Part shown: piece after piece, positions 45,847 to 57,573 of the stretch | Layout of the letters: the number at the start of each line of letters is the position of its first letter | Position numbering within the stretch: the first letter of the stretch is position 1 | NCBI GenBank assembly: GCA_021521415.1 | Contig: JAIQDT010001122.1 | Coordinates: 496,001-560,000, forward strand | Origin: Bidens hawaiensis | Lineage: Eukaryota; Streptophyta; Magnoliopsida; Asterales; Asteraceae | Reading direction: 5' to 3' | DNA: 64,000 bases | Made by a program: the position numbers and the translations under genes | The notes under the pieces: model-generated | Databases searched by the model: none | The model's input: only the letters and a program-made list of their open reading frames with translations | What the model was told of the DNA's origin: nothing

Positions 45847-46159
45847 TAAGTTAGAATAAAAACCTACTTGAGTTATGAAAACTCTAGAAACTCATTATCA
45901 ACCACATGTTTTTAATTAAAGATTAAATCTTGTGGTCCACCATTAAAGTTAATAAAAAATATAAAAGTTTATTTTAATTTATACTCTCCTGAAAACATAT
46001 ATAAAAATTACTAAAAAAAATAGCAAAACATTTTTTTTATGTTTTCGATGTTTTGTATTAAATGTAACAACATATATTACATGTAACAAAAAAAACGATA
46101 TTACATAGGGTTTTCACGGGTTTTCTCAACTCAAGAGGGTTTTCAAACTATACTTCTCC
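45843..46159 (+). mobile_element. TA-targeting MITE, family A, copy 2
   Basis: It is complete, with imperfect inverted ends (ACCTACTTGAGTT / AACTCAAGAGGGT) and TA tracts on both sides. Confidence 0.7.
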
Positions 46160-46180
46160 TATATATATATATATATATAT

Positions 46181-46522
46181 GGGAGATTTCAATTAAGAAC
46201 CCCTTTGAGTTTTAAGAACTCGAAAGAACTCAGTGTAACGATTTTTTTCTTTTGAATATTTTTTTACACATGCGTGATATATGTAAGTTACATACAATTA
46301 AAAAAATTACACAATTTTTTACGCACCGAGTCGACTTTTTACATGTGTAACGGACGTAAAAGTTAGCATAACCACTTACATATTTATTCTCTCTCCTACT
46401 TTGATTTTTTTGCCAGATCTAATCTCAACCACATATTCCAATCTATTTAATTAAATGTGTGGCCTAGAATTGAAGTTCTTAAGTTCTTAAAACTCACTAT
46501 GGTTCTCAAAATATCCATCCCC
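46181..46522 (-). mobile_element. TA-targeting MITE, family B, copy 3
   Basis: It is inverted relative to copies 1 and 2 and more diverged, so it is an independent insertion, again between TA tracts. Confidence 0.65.
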
Positions 46523-46530
46523 AATATATA

Positions 46531-46834
46531 GGGTTAGGTTAGAATAAAAACCCACTTAAGTTGTGAAAACTTTAGAAACTCATTCTCAATCACATGTTTT
46601 TAATTAAAAATTAAATTCTGTGGTCCACAATTAAAGTTAATAAAAAATGTAAAAATTTATTTACATTTTCTCTCTCCTGAAAACATATATAAAAATTACT
46701 AAAAAAAGTTAACAAAGCATGTTTTTTATGCTTTCGATGTTTTGTATTAAATGTAACAACATATATTACATGTAACAAAAAAAAACGATGTAACATAGGG
46801 TTTTCTCAACTCAAGAGGGTTTTCAAACTATATT

Positions 46835-46839
<5 letters not shown>
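46531..46839 (+). mobile_element. TA-targeting MITE, family A, copy 3
   Basis: It begins GGGTTAGGTTAGAATAAAAA and is followed by a TA tract of about 36 bp (46,840-46,876). Confidence 0.7.
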
Positions 46840-46879
<40 letters not shown>

Positions 46880-46882
<3 letters not shown>

Positions 46883-47436
46883 TTACCTAGTTAATTACTA
46901 TTTAATTAATTTCAGTAAGATAGAGGCTCATGTATAGTGTTACTCTTGCTCATGTTAGTGATCTTATGGTTTATCAGCCATAGGCGGGAAGATTTCATTG
47001 TATAATTTAGCAATACTTTAAGGTAAATGATCATGATTCTAAGCTTGTATTTTCATATTATATTTTTTATATTGAGGCTAAATGTCTTCTTTTTTATTGC
47101 AGACAATGACAACATTCTTGAGTCCATCACTGACAGTTTTTTTTTCTTGAAGGCCAATATAAAAGAGAGCAACTAACAAGACGCGAGAAAACATAAAGGA
47201 TAAAAAACAACCAAAACACCAAACATGGCATGCACCTAACACAAATTACGAAGACAAATTGACAAAGTTCAACTAAAACTTCGGCTCCTGTGCTTCGCCC
47301 AAATAAAGGAGGTCGTTTTGATGTCGTTTAGTGCCTTATCCACTGAGAACGGTATATTTTTGAAGATTCAACCGAGCTTTTAATTGAAGGATGATGTTAT
47401 GACTTTTATATTTTCCGGTTTTATTTTATTTGTATA
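46880..47436. other. Gene-free stretch
   Basis: No ORF of note and no repeat is recognised. Confidence 0.35.
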
Positions 47437-48482
47437 TCTAATCTAACTATCTAACTATTAAAACAAAACATATTGTTCACATGGCACCATACTAGCTTAT
47501 CCACCACACAATTTATTACTATTTATAATATTTTCACCTAATTCTTTATTAATTAAATTCAATAATCACTTAATTGACTTTTATTATTCAATTTCCTAAA
47601 TAATATTTCTTTTTACAATTTTAAACTCTTTTGTTACTAGAATTCAAAGTTAAAATATGTAACTGACATTCTTAATTATGATAATTAACTAATGTTTTAT
47701 TTTAGAAAAACAATTAAAAAAATATTTCAAATATATAACATTAAAATTATTACAAAAATTTCTGAAGTTAATATTTACAGTATAACAAGATTTCTGATAG
47801 TGTATGGTAATTATTAAAAGAGATTTTTATATATTTTCCCTTCTTTAGATATAATATTCCACGGTTTTAGTTGATTCTTTATTTTATTTTTTGTATAATA
47901 TTATTCATGATCTGCTAACTTGTTTTTTAAATCAACTATTAAGGTTTTTTGTATTTCAAATAAAGTTTGTCACCAGTTAATTTTTAAGTTTTGTTAAATA
48001 TAGGGGAATCGAATTCAAGCTAACATTTTTAAGCAGTGGATTTTCTAAAAGGTTCCTTTAGTTTTCAAGTTTTGCAAAAGTTGTATGATGTTTTAAGTAA
48101 TATAGATATATGGAGATGCAATTTTATTACAAAAAAAAAGAGTTGTTAACTTGGATGGTTTTTAATAAACATGCACATCTAAATGGTATTTTCAATATTA
48201 TTTTATGGATTAAAGTTATCAATAGTAGATTTTTAGTGTTAATGACAAAAAATAAAATAAATGTTTCATGAATATTTATTGTGTAATACTTATTAATTTA
48301 AAAAATTCATTACTTACAAATTGTTAGGTTTTTAACTTATATTATGTTTTTTCAAGGTTAACCTTATAATTATAAGTTTAAAAATTATTAATTTCAAGAT
48401 TACAAATAATAAGTTTAAATACTAAATTTATCTAACAAATTTATTATTTTCCGCCCATGTATTACACGGGCCACTATCCTAG
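47437..48482 (+). mobile_element. Non-autonomous Helitron, about 1.05 kb
   Basis: It ends CTATCCTAG before T (48,483), with the hairpin GCCCATGT-ATT-ACACGGGC 10 bp before. The start is TCTAATCTAACTATCTAACT after A; a second TC at 47,448 is also possible. Confidence 0.6.
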
Positions 48483-48546
48483 TTGTAAATAAGAAATGAC
48501 TTTAGTTGATCAAAGTTAGTATGATAGTTAACATTTAACTTGATGT

Positions 48547-48948
48547 TGTTGGAGGAATCTGCCTAACAATTAAATAAACGAAAGCAATAATAATATTGAA
48601 CATGTGTCGTGTGTAATCACACTGCCTTAAAAGCGATTTGAGCATTACCGGGGTACAAATAGATGTTGCCAATCGCTCTCCAAGGTTAGCACAGAGATGA
48701 ATTAAAGTATTCTTGTGTACTCAAGAAGAAATCAATGATGAAGATTGGATGAACATATGATCAGAATGTTGTTTGGGATAATTTGAAATCTATTAGGGTT
48801 AATTCTTTATAAAAGAAAAAAAGGAAAAGTGGTTTTATATTTTTAATAACTGTAAAGATGAAAATATATCTGATGGTTTCATATTGAGATATATTAATTT
48901 TATATTTAATAATATTAAATATAAAATAACTTTCTTTTAATTCCAACA
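48547..48948 (-). repeat. 3' LTR of the copia element
   Basis: It is 402 bp. A purine-rich tract on the - strand (GTTGGGGATT) abuts it at about 48,949-48,958. Confidence 0.9.
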
Positions 48949-49493
48949 ATCCCCAACAAAAAGATAGTCACACCAGTTAAAAATATTCTGATCATATATT
49001 GAGTTTGTTTTGTACATAAGCGTTAATATCTTACGATTTGAATTAACACGTAGTGGAGTGAGGCAACATTAGAATTTCATTAAGTGAATAACTCTCGAAC
49101 TTAACGAATTCAGATGAGACCCCCACAGCACATACCAAACCCGGTGTTCTATTCAATCTTCGCGGTACTACAACAAATTATGCGGCCATTTACAAACCTT
49201 GGAATTCATGAGTGATCTAAAGAGATAGCCCATATCTCTTATAGAAAGCGGCCTCACCTTCACACTCATATAGGTGATTTCAATTAAAAGTCTACCTCAT
49301 ATATAGACTAACCCACACTTTGGTTATGAAATCATTAAGAACATAAGAATGTTCAACCTCTACACATTTTCGGCGAATTCATCAAGTTCGTCTCAAAGAA
49401 CCACCTCATTAGGCTATGAATTCATTAAGAGATAATTCTCAACCTTTATTTAAAACACTACCTTTCGCCATAGGGATGAGAATGTAGTGTAAA

Positions 49494-50564
49494 TTAGGAT
49501 TCATATGGTTTCGTTTGACCACTGTGGGTGCCCACCATACGATCCTCACTATTGGGCTTAAGCCCCATCCCCCTCGACGTTGATAAGACCAAACCTTTAG
49601 TCAATGCTTTAGTTAATGGATCTGCCAAATTTCTTTCAGATCTCACAAATTCCAAAGCCATGACACCGTCTTTCAACATATGTTTTACCGAACCATGTCT
49701 TAGGCGTATGTGTCTTTTCTTGCCATTATACACATCATTCTTGGCGACACTTATAGTAGCCTGTGAATCACAATGAATAGGAATAGGAGTTACCTCCCTT
49801 CCCCATTGTGGAATATCACCTAATAAACTTCTCAATCATTCTGCTTCTTGCCCTGCTAACTCAAGAGAAATAAATTCAGACTCCATAGTGGAGCGTGCAA
49901 TACATCTTTATTCAGAAGATTTCCATGAAATTGCACCACCTCCTAACATAAACACATACCCACTAGTAGAAGTTACTTCATTATTATCAGAGACCCAATT
50001 AGCATCACAATATCCTTCTAACACGGCAGGAAATTTATTATAATGCAAACTTAAGTCTATAGTACCCTTAAGATACCTTAATAATCGATGAACCGCATCC
50101 CAATGTTCTTTACTAGGATTATGTGTATAACGACTGAGTCTACTAACTGTATAAGCTATGTCTGGTTGAGTGTGGTTCATTAAAAACATAACACTTCCTA
50201 TGATCCTTGCATATTCAAGTTGTGATACACATTCACTTTTATTCTTTTTAAGGTGTACACTAGGATCATTAGGAGTTCTTACGGGTTTTACATCAAAATA
50301 ACAAAACTTTTTAAGTACTTGTTCAACATAGTGTGATTGATTTAAAGAAATACCATATTGTTTTCTTTTTATTTTAATTCCTAGAATTACATCAGCCTCA
50401 CCCATGTCTTTCATCTCAAATTTAGATGATAAAAAAGATTTGGTTTTATTGACATCATTTACGTTAGCATCAAAAATCAACATATCATCCACATATAAAC
50501 ATATAATGACATATCCTAATTCAAATTGTTTAGAGTATACGCACGAATCAGAATTATTCACCAA
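49494..50564 (-). pseudogene. Copia RT C-terminal part and RNase H
   Basis: The frame from 50,564 has the RT active site CLYVDD near 50,495 and the S-R-L-S-R-Y / Y-L-K-G-T blocks. It meets a stop at about 49,906, and a TGA interrupts again near 49,838. The last part (49,835-49,494) has the RNase H blocks C-D-S-Q-A-T and K-R-H-I-R-L-R-H and ends normally. Confidence 0.85.
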
Positions 50565-50590
50565 ATAACCATCAATTTTTAAGGTATTAT

Positions 50591-51493
50591 CTAATTTTTC
50601 ATACCATTTTTAGGTACTTGTTTCAACCCGTATAAAGATTTTTTAAGTTTACATACTTTATTCTCTTGACCTGAAATAATAAATCCCTCAGGTTGTAACA
50701 TATAGATCTCCTCATCTAAATCACCATTTAAAAATGTTGTTTTAACATCCATTTGATGAACAACTAGATCATGTATAGATGCTAAAGCAATAAGTGACCT
50801 AATAGTTGTGATCTTAGTTACCGGAGAATATGTGTCAAAATAATCAATTCCTTCTTTTTGAGTAAACCCTCTAATTACAAGTCTAGCCTTGTATTTATCA
50901 ATAGTTTCATCAGTTCTTAGTGTTTTCTTAAAAATCCATTTACTAGTAATGGGCTTAGTCCCTTTAGGCAATTCAGTTAATTCCCAAGTATTATTAAATA
51001 ATATAGAATCTAGTTCATTTTTAATTGCCTCTTTCCACAAACTAGCATCAACAGAAGTTACAGCTTCTTGATAAGTTTTAGGATCATTTTCTATCAAGTA
51101 TACAGAAACAAATTCCTCATTAAGCATATCAATCTGAAAGTTTTCAGTTAAAAAAGTTGTAACAAAATCTAGCCCATAACTAGTCTGAGTTCTACATCTC
51201 TTACTCCTTCTAGGCTCAATATTATCAATAATCTCATTAATTGAACTAGAAGATGGTTTATTAGCAGACAACATAGCATTAGATAACACAATATCTTTAC
51301 ATCTTTTCAAGGGAAATTCATTTTCAAAAAATTCAGCATCTCTAGATTCAATAATTGTTCTATCACTTAATAACATGAATCTATATGCAGCACTATTTTG
51401 AGCATAACCAACAAATACCGAATCTATAGTTTTAGATCCAATATTGGTTCTTTTAAAATCGGGCAATCCAACTTTAGCCAAACACCACCACAC
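50591..51493 (-). pseudogene. Copia integrase C-terminus and RT N-terminal part
   Basis: After the integrase tail the RT opens with W-K-E-A-I-K-N-E and W-I-F-K-K-T, then QMDVKTTFLNGDL and L-Y-G-L-K-Q. A frameshift near 50,605 separates it from the YVDD block. A TAA near 51,521 lies before it. Confidence 0.85.
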
Positions 51494-51684
51494 TTTAATA
51501 AATTTTAAATTAGGAGCTTAGCCTTTCCATAGTTCATATGGTGTTTTATCTTTTCCTTTATGTGGAACTCTATTAATTATATGACAAGCAGATAAAACAG
51601 CTTCCCCCCACATGTTATCAGATAACCCCGAACTTAAAAGCATAGCATTCATCATATTTTTAAGGGTTCTATTTTTTCGTTCGG

Positions 51685-52599
51685 CTATACCATTTTGTTC
51701 ACAAATTCTTGAAAAGTGTTAGTAATATATTCACCGCCTCTATCAGATCTCAACCTTTTGATTTTTCTATCAAGTTGGTTTTCAACTTCAGATTTATAAA
51801 TCATAAAAGTTTTGTCGGCCTCATATTTAGACCTTAAGAGATAAACTTTAGTATATCTTGAATAATCATCAATAAAAGTCATATAATAATGTTTACCTCC
51901 TTTACTAGTTGTATTTTTAAAATCAGCAAAATCTGAATGAATAAGTTCTAGCAAATTAGTACTTCTACTAGTTACCTTTTTAAAAGATTTTTTAGCATGT
52001 TTGGCTTCTACACATACATGACACTTAACCTTTTCATGCATATTACTAACATGAATCGTGCCCGTATTTTTAAGTCTTTTAATAGATGAAAATCCAACAT
52101 GACCTAATCTAGCATGCCACATATCAGCAGACTCAACAATATAAGCAAAACTAGATGCATTATCAGAAACATTAACAGTGTTCATCACAAATAATCCACC
52201 ACTAAGATAGGCCTTCCCAACAAAGTTGCCATTCTTTGAAATAATAATTTTATCAGATTCTATTACTTGTTTCAGGCCAACTTTGTTGAGAACTACCCCA
52301 GATACTATATTGCTACGAAGAGAAGGAACATATAAAACATCAGATAAAGCTAAAGTTTTTCCAGAAGTAAGTTGTAAAAGAACCTTCCCTTTGCTGTGAA
52401 CTCCAGCCGTGTCCCTTGTTCCCATGTAAACCGGTTCACCATTGACCACTTCTTGAAAATCAGACATTAAACTCTTGTTGTTGCAATAGTGCCTTGAAGC
52501 CCCAGAGTCTAAGATCCATTCGGTTTTGCTTTCCACCATATTCAGTTCAATCACAGCAGCAATTATTTCTTCATTTTCAGCAACATTTAGTTGAGCACC
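51685..52599 (-). pseudogene. Copia protease and integrase core
   Basis: The protease motif WILDSGASRHYC lies near 52,490-52,525. The integrase zinc part W-H-A-R-L-G-H ... C-H-V-C is at 52,120-52,010, with Asp in I-H-S-D and S-D-R-G-G-E-Y. The third acidic residue (in N-G-I-A-E-R-K-N) is only readable after a frameshift near 51,700. Confidence 0.85.
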
Positions 52600-53472
52600 T
52601 TAATCTTTCCTTTCATGACATTGATAAGCTTTGTGACCAGTTTTCCCACATACATAGCACTGAGACGGTTTTTTCTTGAACTTTCCATCATTTTTTGAAA
52701 CACCAATTTTCCCTTTTCCTTTCCCATAATTTTTAAAGTTGTTATTTTTCTTGTCTTTCCCTTTATACTTATTACTCTTTTCAGTTCCTGAGGATTCAAT
52801 AAGATTAGCATTAGAAGCATTTAAAGAAATATTGGAAAGCTTATCTTTGAGTTGGTTAGCCTCTTCAGTTCGCATATGACCAATTAGTTCTTGCGAAGAC
52901 ATGTCTTTTTTCTTGTGTTTGAGATAATTTCTGTAATCACTCCAGGATGGAGGAAATTTCTCTAACAGAACATTTGCCTGTAAGACTTCACACATCTTCA
53001 TTCATTCAGATAAAATAGCAGCCACAAGATTTTCATAATCGTGCACTTGATCCATTATTGACCGGTCATCAGTAATTTGGAACCGCAACCAATTCCCTAC
53101 CACATATTTTTTCCTTCCCGCATCATCAGACCCGTATCTTTTATTCAATGTATCCCAAATATCCTTTGCAGATTTATATTCAATAAACAAGTCAAATAAA
53201 TTGTTGGTCATATGATTTAATAAATGACCACGAACAGCCTTGTTATCCTTCTCATATTTTTTAACAGTTTCTGTTGAAGGCATGGATGAAGATGAAGCAA
53301 TAATCTGAATAGGGGCTGATTGAACATAGTATTTGGATGGGTTTTCAAGTTAAACATAATCTATATCCAAATGCTCAAAAAAGATTAACATCTTTTGAGA
53401 CCAACGACGGTAATTGGTTCCGTCTAATGGTTCGAGTTTCGACAAATTAGGAATAATTTTTGACAGATTCAT
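52600..53472 (-). pseudogene. Copia gag
   Basis: ATG at 53,472 starts 40 codons up to TAA 53,352-53,350. The frame goes on through the gag core, with TGA at 53,004-53,002. It then holds a zinc knuckle CYVCGKTGHKAYQC near 52,620-52,660 and a last TAA at 52,600-52,602 before the protease. Confidence 0.85.
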
Positions 53473-53513
53473 ATCTCCAATTGGGTGATTTGAAATCAAA
53501 ATTGCTTTTAAAC

Positions 53514-53915
53514 TGTTGGAGGAATCTGCCTAACAATTAAATAAACGAAAGCAATAATAATATTGAACCTGTGTCGTGTGTAATCACACTGCCTTAAAAG
53601 CGATTTGAGCACTACCGGGGTACAAATAGATGTTGCCAATCGCTCTCCAAGGTTAGTACAAAGATGAATTGAAGTATTCTTGTGTACTTAAGAAGAAATC
53701 AATGATGAAGATTAGATGAACATATGATCAGAATGTTGTTAGGGATAATTTGAAATCTATTAGGGTTAATTCTTTATAAAAGAAAAAAAGGAAAAGTGGT
53801 TTTATATTTTTAATAACCGTAAAGATGAAAACATATCTGATGGTTTCATATTGAGATATATTAATTTTATATTTAATAATATTAAATATAAAATAACTTT
53901 CTTTTAATTCCAACA
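53514..53915 (-). repeat. 5' LTR of the copia element
   Basis: It is 402 bp, the same length as the other LTR, with the same terminal inverted TGTTGGA/TCCAACA. Confidence 0.9.
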
Positions 53916-54249
53916 GATGTAATCTTTATGACAAAAATTATATGGTTATTTTTTTTAATCGCCAAAGTGAGATGATTCTTGAAGTGTTCTAGCGCGCATA
54001 CGAGTCTTTCAAACAATTTGCACCCTACATCTATGACATTAAGTCACGATCGAATAGTGGTTCGTTCTGTTGCCACCTTACAACACGAAACCGTTTTTCA
54101 GTTGTATACAAACCGGGGTATAAACTATAATTAATCAGTGTAGCTTGTTCATTAAAACTCATGAGAAAATATGTTTTCTGAATTTGGTATTATTTGTAAA
54201 CAGATGTTGTCGATCTTTGTGAATAAGTTGTTCGCAATAACCCGAGCTC

Positions 54250-54485
54250 CAATAAATAGCTAGCACGTCATTGCTCGTTTCAGTTACAAGGCCGAGTATC
54301 GTGTCATGGCTCACACTACTTTGGAGGTTAGTTGGATTACGTCCATATTACATGAGCTTCATATTTCGATCAGTTGTCCACCCACTCTTCGGTGTGACAA
54401 TCTTGGCGTTACATATTTAGTAGCCAATTTTCGTGTTTCATTAGCTTACAATTAAACATCTTGAGATTGATCTGCATTTTTTTCG
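54250..54485 (+). pseudogene. Copia RNase H fragment
   Basis: The + strand reads Y-K-A-E-Y-R-V-M-A-H, W-I-T-S-I-L-H-E-L and L-R-C-D-N-L-G-V, the typical copia RNase H string. Catalytic-type Glu and Asp are still visible. It is much more decayed than, and unrelated in position to, the element at 48,547-53,915. Confidence 0.7.
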
Positions 54486-54791
54486 ATACATGGTTTTGGC
54501 GCATACTATTACTGTTCTAAACCAAAACGAAAACCGAAAAAACGAATGATTTCAAAAAATCCAAAAACAGAAGTTTTGGTTTTCCTTTAAAAAACCACAT
54601 TGAACAACACCATAAACACCCTAATAGGAAATTTGTTACAAAAGTTTCCAATGGGATATTTATTGCAAAATTTTCGAAAACATAAATTTCCTATGTACAC
54701 ATTTATATCAAAATGCTACATAATTAAGAAAACCCATATTGCTTTAAATAAGGTATTAAATTTACAAATTATTATTCTAATCATTCACTAA

Positions 54792-55640
54792 TCAGTGATC
54801 TGGTACACTAAACCTAATACTTTTCTTAGATGTAAAACCACCATCCACCACAAGATTATGGCCATTAACAAACTTAGCATCATCAGAAGCAAGATAAACC
54901 GCGGCATTCGCCACGTCAGCAGGCTCGCAGTAACTCCCTTTGAACTCACCAGCATTATGCACCATTTTCACAATTTCATCATCTTTAACATCCGGGAAAT
55001 ACTCTTTCATTTCGTTCATAACAAACGACGTCGGGATAGCAAAAGGCGATATGCAATTAATCCTAACACCATGTTGAGATAACTCAGATGCTAATGATTT
55101 CACAATCCCTATAACCGTAAACTTTGATATGGAATACGTGTGTTGGGACAACCCGCCCAGTATTCCTGTCACACTGGCGGTGCATAATATGCACCCGCTT
55201 TCACGGGGAATCATTACCCGTGAAGCGTGTTTTATTCCTGTCAGTACGCCTCGGACGTTGACCGACATGACTCGGTCAAACGTGTCAAGGTCGAGATCCA
55301 CTATGGCTTGTGGGGTCCGGCATGGGATCCCCGCGTTGTTATACATAATGTCGAGTTTTCCAAATTTGGATATTGTGAAATCGACTGCATTGGCGATATC
55401 CGGCTCGTGAGTGACATTGCATGAGACGAAGGAGACGTTTGGGCCGAGTTTTGTGGCGGTCTCGTGCCCGAGGTGGTCATGGATGTCCGCAATTACCACT
55501 TTCGCCCCGTTGTCGATGAATTTGGCTGCGGTTTCTTTGCCAATGCCGCTCGCTGCTCCGGTTATCAATGCTACTTTGCCTTCTAGTTTACTGTGATTTG
55601 TGATACACAAATTGCTCAAATTAACTTCAATGCTAAACAT
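54792..55640 (-). CDS. Short-chain dehydrogenase/reductase, SDR110C/secoisolariciresinol-dehydrogenase-like
   Basis: An intact single-exon frame of 282 residues. The Rossmann cofactor motif TGAASGIG is at residues 27-34, Asp near 52 suggests NAD rather than NADP preference, N-N-A-G is near residue 101, the catalytic Ser lies in C-T-A-S-V-T, and the Y-S-I-S-K pair holds the active Tyr and Lys near 170. The length and these blocks fit the plant SDR110C group, which oxidises alcohols of lignans, terpenoids or abscisic acid precursors. The substrate cannot be told. There is no clear targeting peptide, so cytosolic is likely. ATG 55,640 is the first in frame. It is one of the two genes here that look functional. 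Confidence 0.9.
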   Translation of the reverse strand: MFSIEVNLSNLCITNHSKLEGKVALITGAASGIGKETAAKFIDNGAKVVIADIHDHLGHETATKLGPNVSFVSCNVTHEPDIANAVDFTISKFGKLDIMYNNAGIPCRTPQAIVDLDLDTFDRVMSVNVRGVLTGIKHASRVMIPRESGCILCTASVTGILGGLSQHTYSISKFTVIGIVKSLASELSQHGVRINCISPFAIPTSFVMNEMKEYFPDVKDDEIVKMVHNAGEFKGSYCEPADVANAAVYLASDDAKFVNGHNLVVDGGFTSKKSIRFSVPDH

Positions 55641-55715
55641 TTAGTTATGTTGTAAATTAAATGTGAGATGCATTATGAGTACTTTCTTTCACAAAAGTGA
55701 GTAAACTTATAACTT

Positions 55716-55736
55716 TATAAAATATATATAGAGAGA
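55716..55736 (-). promoter_or_regulatory. TATA-like element of the SDR gene
   Basis: On the - strand CTATATATATTTTATAAAG lies about 80-95 bp before the ATG, a usual distance for a plant TATA box plus short leader. Confidence 0.4.
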
Positions 55737-55971
55737 AACTTCGATAAAATGGGGGAAAAACTTTGTCATGGTCCTTAAATTTATTACAAAGTAAGCATTC
55801 GTTTCAACGCCAAAAAACTGTAACTTTTTTTATAGGATCGGATTCGGATTTGTCATTCAAAAAAGGGTGACAGCACAGCTTTTTGTCTGCTTATCTGTCT
55901 CTCTATTGTAATTAGGTCATTTTATATTATAAATGAGAATAGTTGATTTCAAAATCAAAATTCACGAAGTT

Positions 55972-56492
55972 AAGGTAGCGTTTGGTACGCAGGAATGAAA
56001 AAAGTGGTGTTTGGTTGCTCAATGGAATGGAATCATCCATTACACATGGAATCCCATTCCATCAAATCCATTCCTTCCTACTCCCCTTTTTTTTCATTTC
56101 ATTCCTCATTCGCCCTACTTTCTCAACAACAACACCACCACCACCATCGGCACCACCACCAACTCTGCCGACACCACCACCGCTGCCACCACCACACCAC
56201 CGCCACCACCATTTTCGTCGCCGGAGCTACCACCATCGCCATTGTAGGGTTTTTATTTTTATTTTTTTTGGTTAAAAAGTATTTTGAGATAGAAGTGTTT
56301 TTATTATTTCTATTTCATTTCTACAATTTTTTTAGATACCAAACAATAAAAATTAATAAATGATTTCATTCTTATAGGTTAACCAAACAAGAAAAATGAA
56401 TGGTAATGATCTATTTCATTCCCTTGTCCATTCCATTCATTCTCCCATTCTATTCCCCCTTCATTCCATTACCTCCAACCAAACATACCCTA
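55972..56492. mobile_element. PIF/Harbinger-like MITE upstream of the SDR gene
   Basis: The left end AAGGTAGCGTTTGGT and the right end ACCAAACATACCCTAA are inverted, with TAA-type edges. The interior is mainly CAT/CAC repeat and gives misleading His- and Pro-rich frames. Confidence 0.6.
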
Positions 56493-57237
56493 AGTTTTTA
56501 AAGAAAAATAAATCATACCCAAAATTTTTTACAAAAATAAAACTGTAGTTGCTAGGACTGGCAAACGGGTTGGGTCAGGTCAAAACGGGATAGGGGCAGA
56601 ATGGGTTAGGGTCGAAAAAGGTTAAATTAAAAAAAAAAGATTATTTTGGGTTGGATTGAAACGAGTCAAATTGTCAAATTAAACCTAGTTGCGTTATTAA
56701 TTTTTTTTCTTCAATAACATAGGTTATGATTGATATAGCATAATTTCCCCTTAACATAAAGACAACATATTACAGCTAAAAGCTTATAAAAAAGTAAAAT
56801 GTTATCATAATAATTTTGGATTTTGTGTTCCATGTGAACTCTACTCTTTTGAAGTAACGTGTGAAAGAATCTTTGAATGAAATAATTGAAGTCTTTCTGC
56901 TCCCAAGTGGTCTACATTTATGCACGCATGTTTGGATCTGACCCACATGATCATGCTTCATCCAATTTCTAAGTTAAGTTGTTTTATCAAATAAATTAAA
57001 AAAACTAAATTTCAGTACAAGAGTTAATACTAATTCGTTTACTATGAGTGTGGTCATACATATTTTAAGATATATTAGATCACATGCAATAATTATTCAA
57101 GAATTATGAGAAACAAACCTTGGAGACTTGGAAGAAAACCTGCTAAACTTGAAGGTTGAAGCAGCCACACCTCTTGAAAAGATGTTGCTTCATCAAAAAC
57201 AAGTCAACATCATATATATGTGTTTGTTATATATCTT
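56493..57237. other. Left copy of a duplicated segment, start
   Basis: From about 56,790 the DNA resembles 58,090-58,440 and 58,840-58,920 in mixed order. No reading frame is supported. Confidence 0.4.
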
Positions 57238-57306
57238 TTACACTCTACACACACATAGATGAAGTAGCAGAATTACTAACCAAGAGGATTTGATTGATCT
57301 TAGCAT
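57238..57306 (-). CDS. Possible 22-codon ORF, hydrophobic peptide
   Basis: The frame MLRSIKSSWLVILLLHLCVC plus two residues and TAA lies behind a leader with a CT/GA microsatellite (57,389-57,405). It looks like a short signal or membrane segment. The paralogous segment keeps the first 14 codons or so near 58,790 but not the rest. It may be a leader ORF, a peptide gene or chance. Confidence 0.25.
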   Translation of the reverse strand: MLRSIKSSWLVILLLHLCVCRV

Positions 57307-57573
57307 CATTGATCTTGATTACAACAATATACACCTATAAGAGAAAAAGGCTTGATCGTTAGGGTAAATATATACATATATATGTGTGTGGAGAGAGAGA
57401 GAGAGAAAAAAAATTGTCCTAGAAGTGTAATGTTGCTCTATGTTATGTATGCATATATGGATGATCCACACATGGGATGACATCATGTGTCTTGGAGTTA
57501 CACATTAATGGAGTTAATTTTTTCATTTAATTCATTAATTAAATTACTAACTTTAAAATCAGAGTGTTAAATG

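Larger units (their letters stand above)
44068..46148. repeat. Tandem duplication, two units of about 1.04 kb
   Basis: Unit 1 begins at 44,068 and unit 2 at 45,109 (both ATTATATTTTCTCTC). Each holds a 5'-truncated Tourist-like MITE, a family-B MITE and a family-A MITE. Units differ by a few percent, mostly in microsatellite length. Confidence 0.85.
48547..53915 (-). mobile_element. Ty1/copia LTR retrotransposon, degenerate
   Basis: It is 5,369 bp with two 402-bp LTRs (TGTTGGA...TCCAACA) and a perfect 5-bp duplication GATGT (48,542-48,546; 53,916-53,920). Gag, protease, integrase, RT and RNase H follow in copia order on the - strand. LTRs differ at about 10-11 sites by eye (about 97.5% identity). 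The site next to the 5' LTR does not read as the usual initiator-Met primer site. Confidence 0.95.

Noticed and set aside
55982..56363. Overlapping His-, Pro- and Thr-rich frames
   Set aside because: They arise from CAC/CAT repeats inside a MITE and have no domain.
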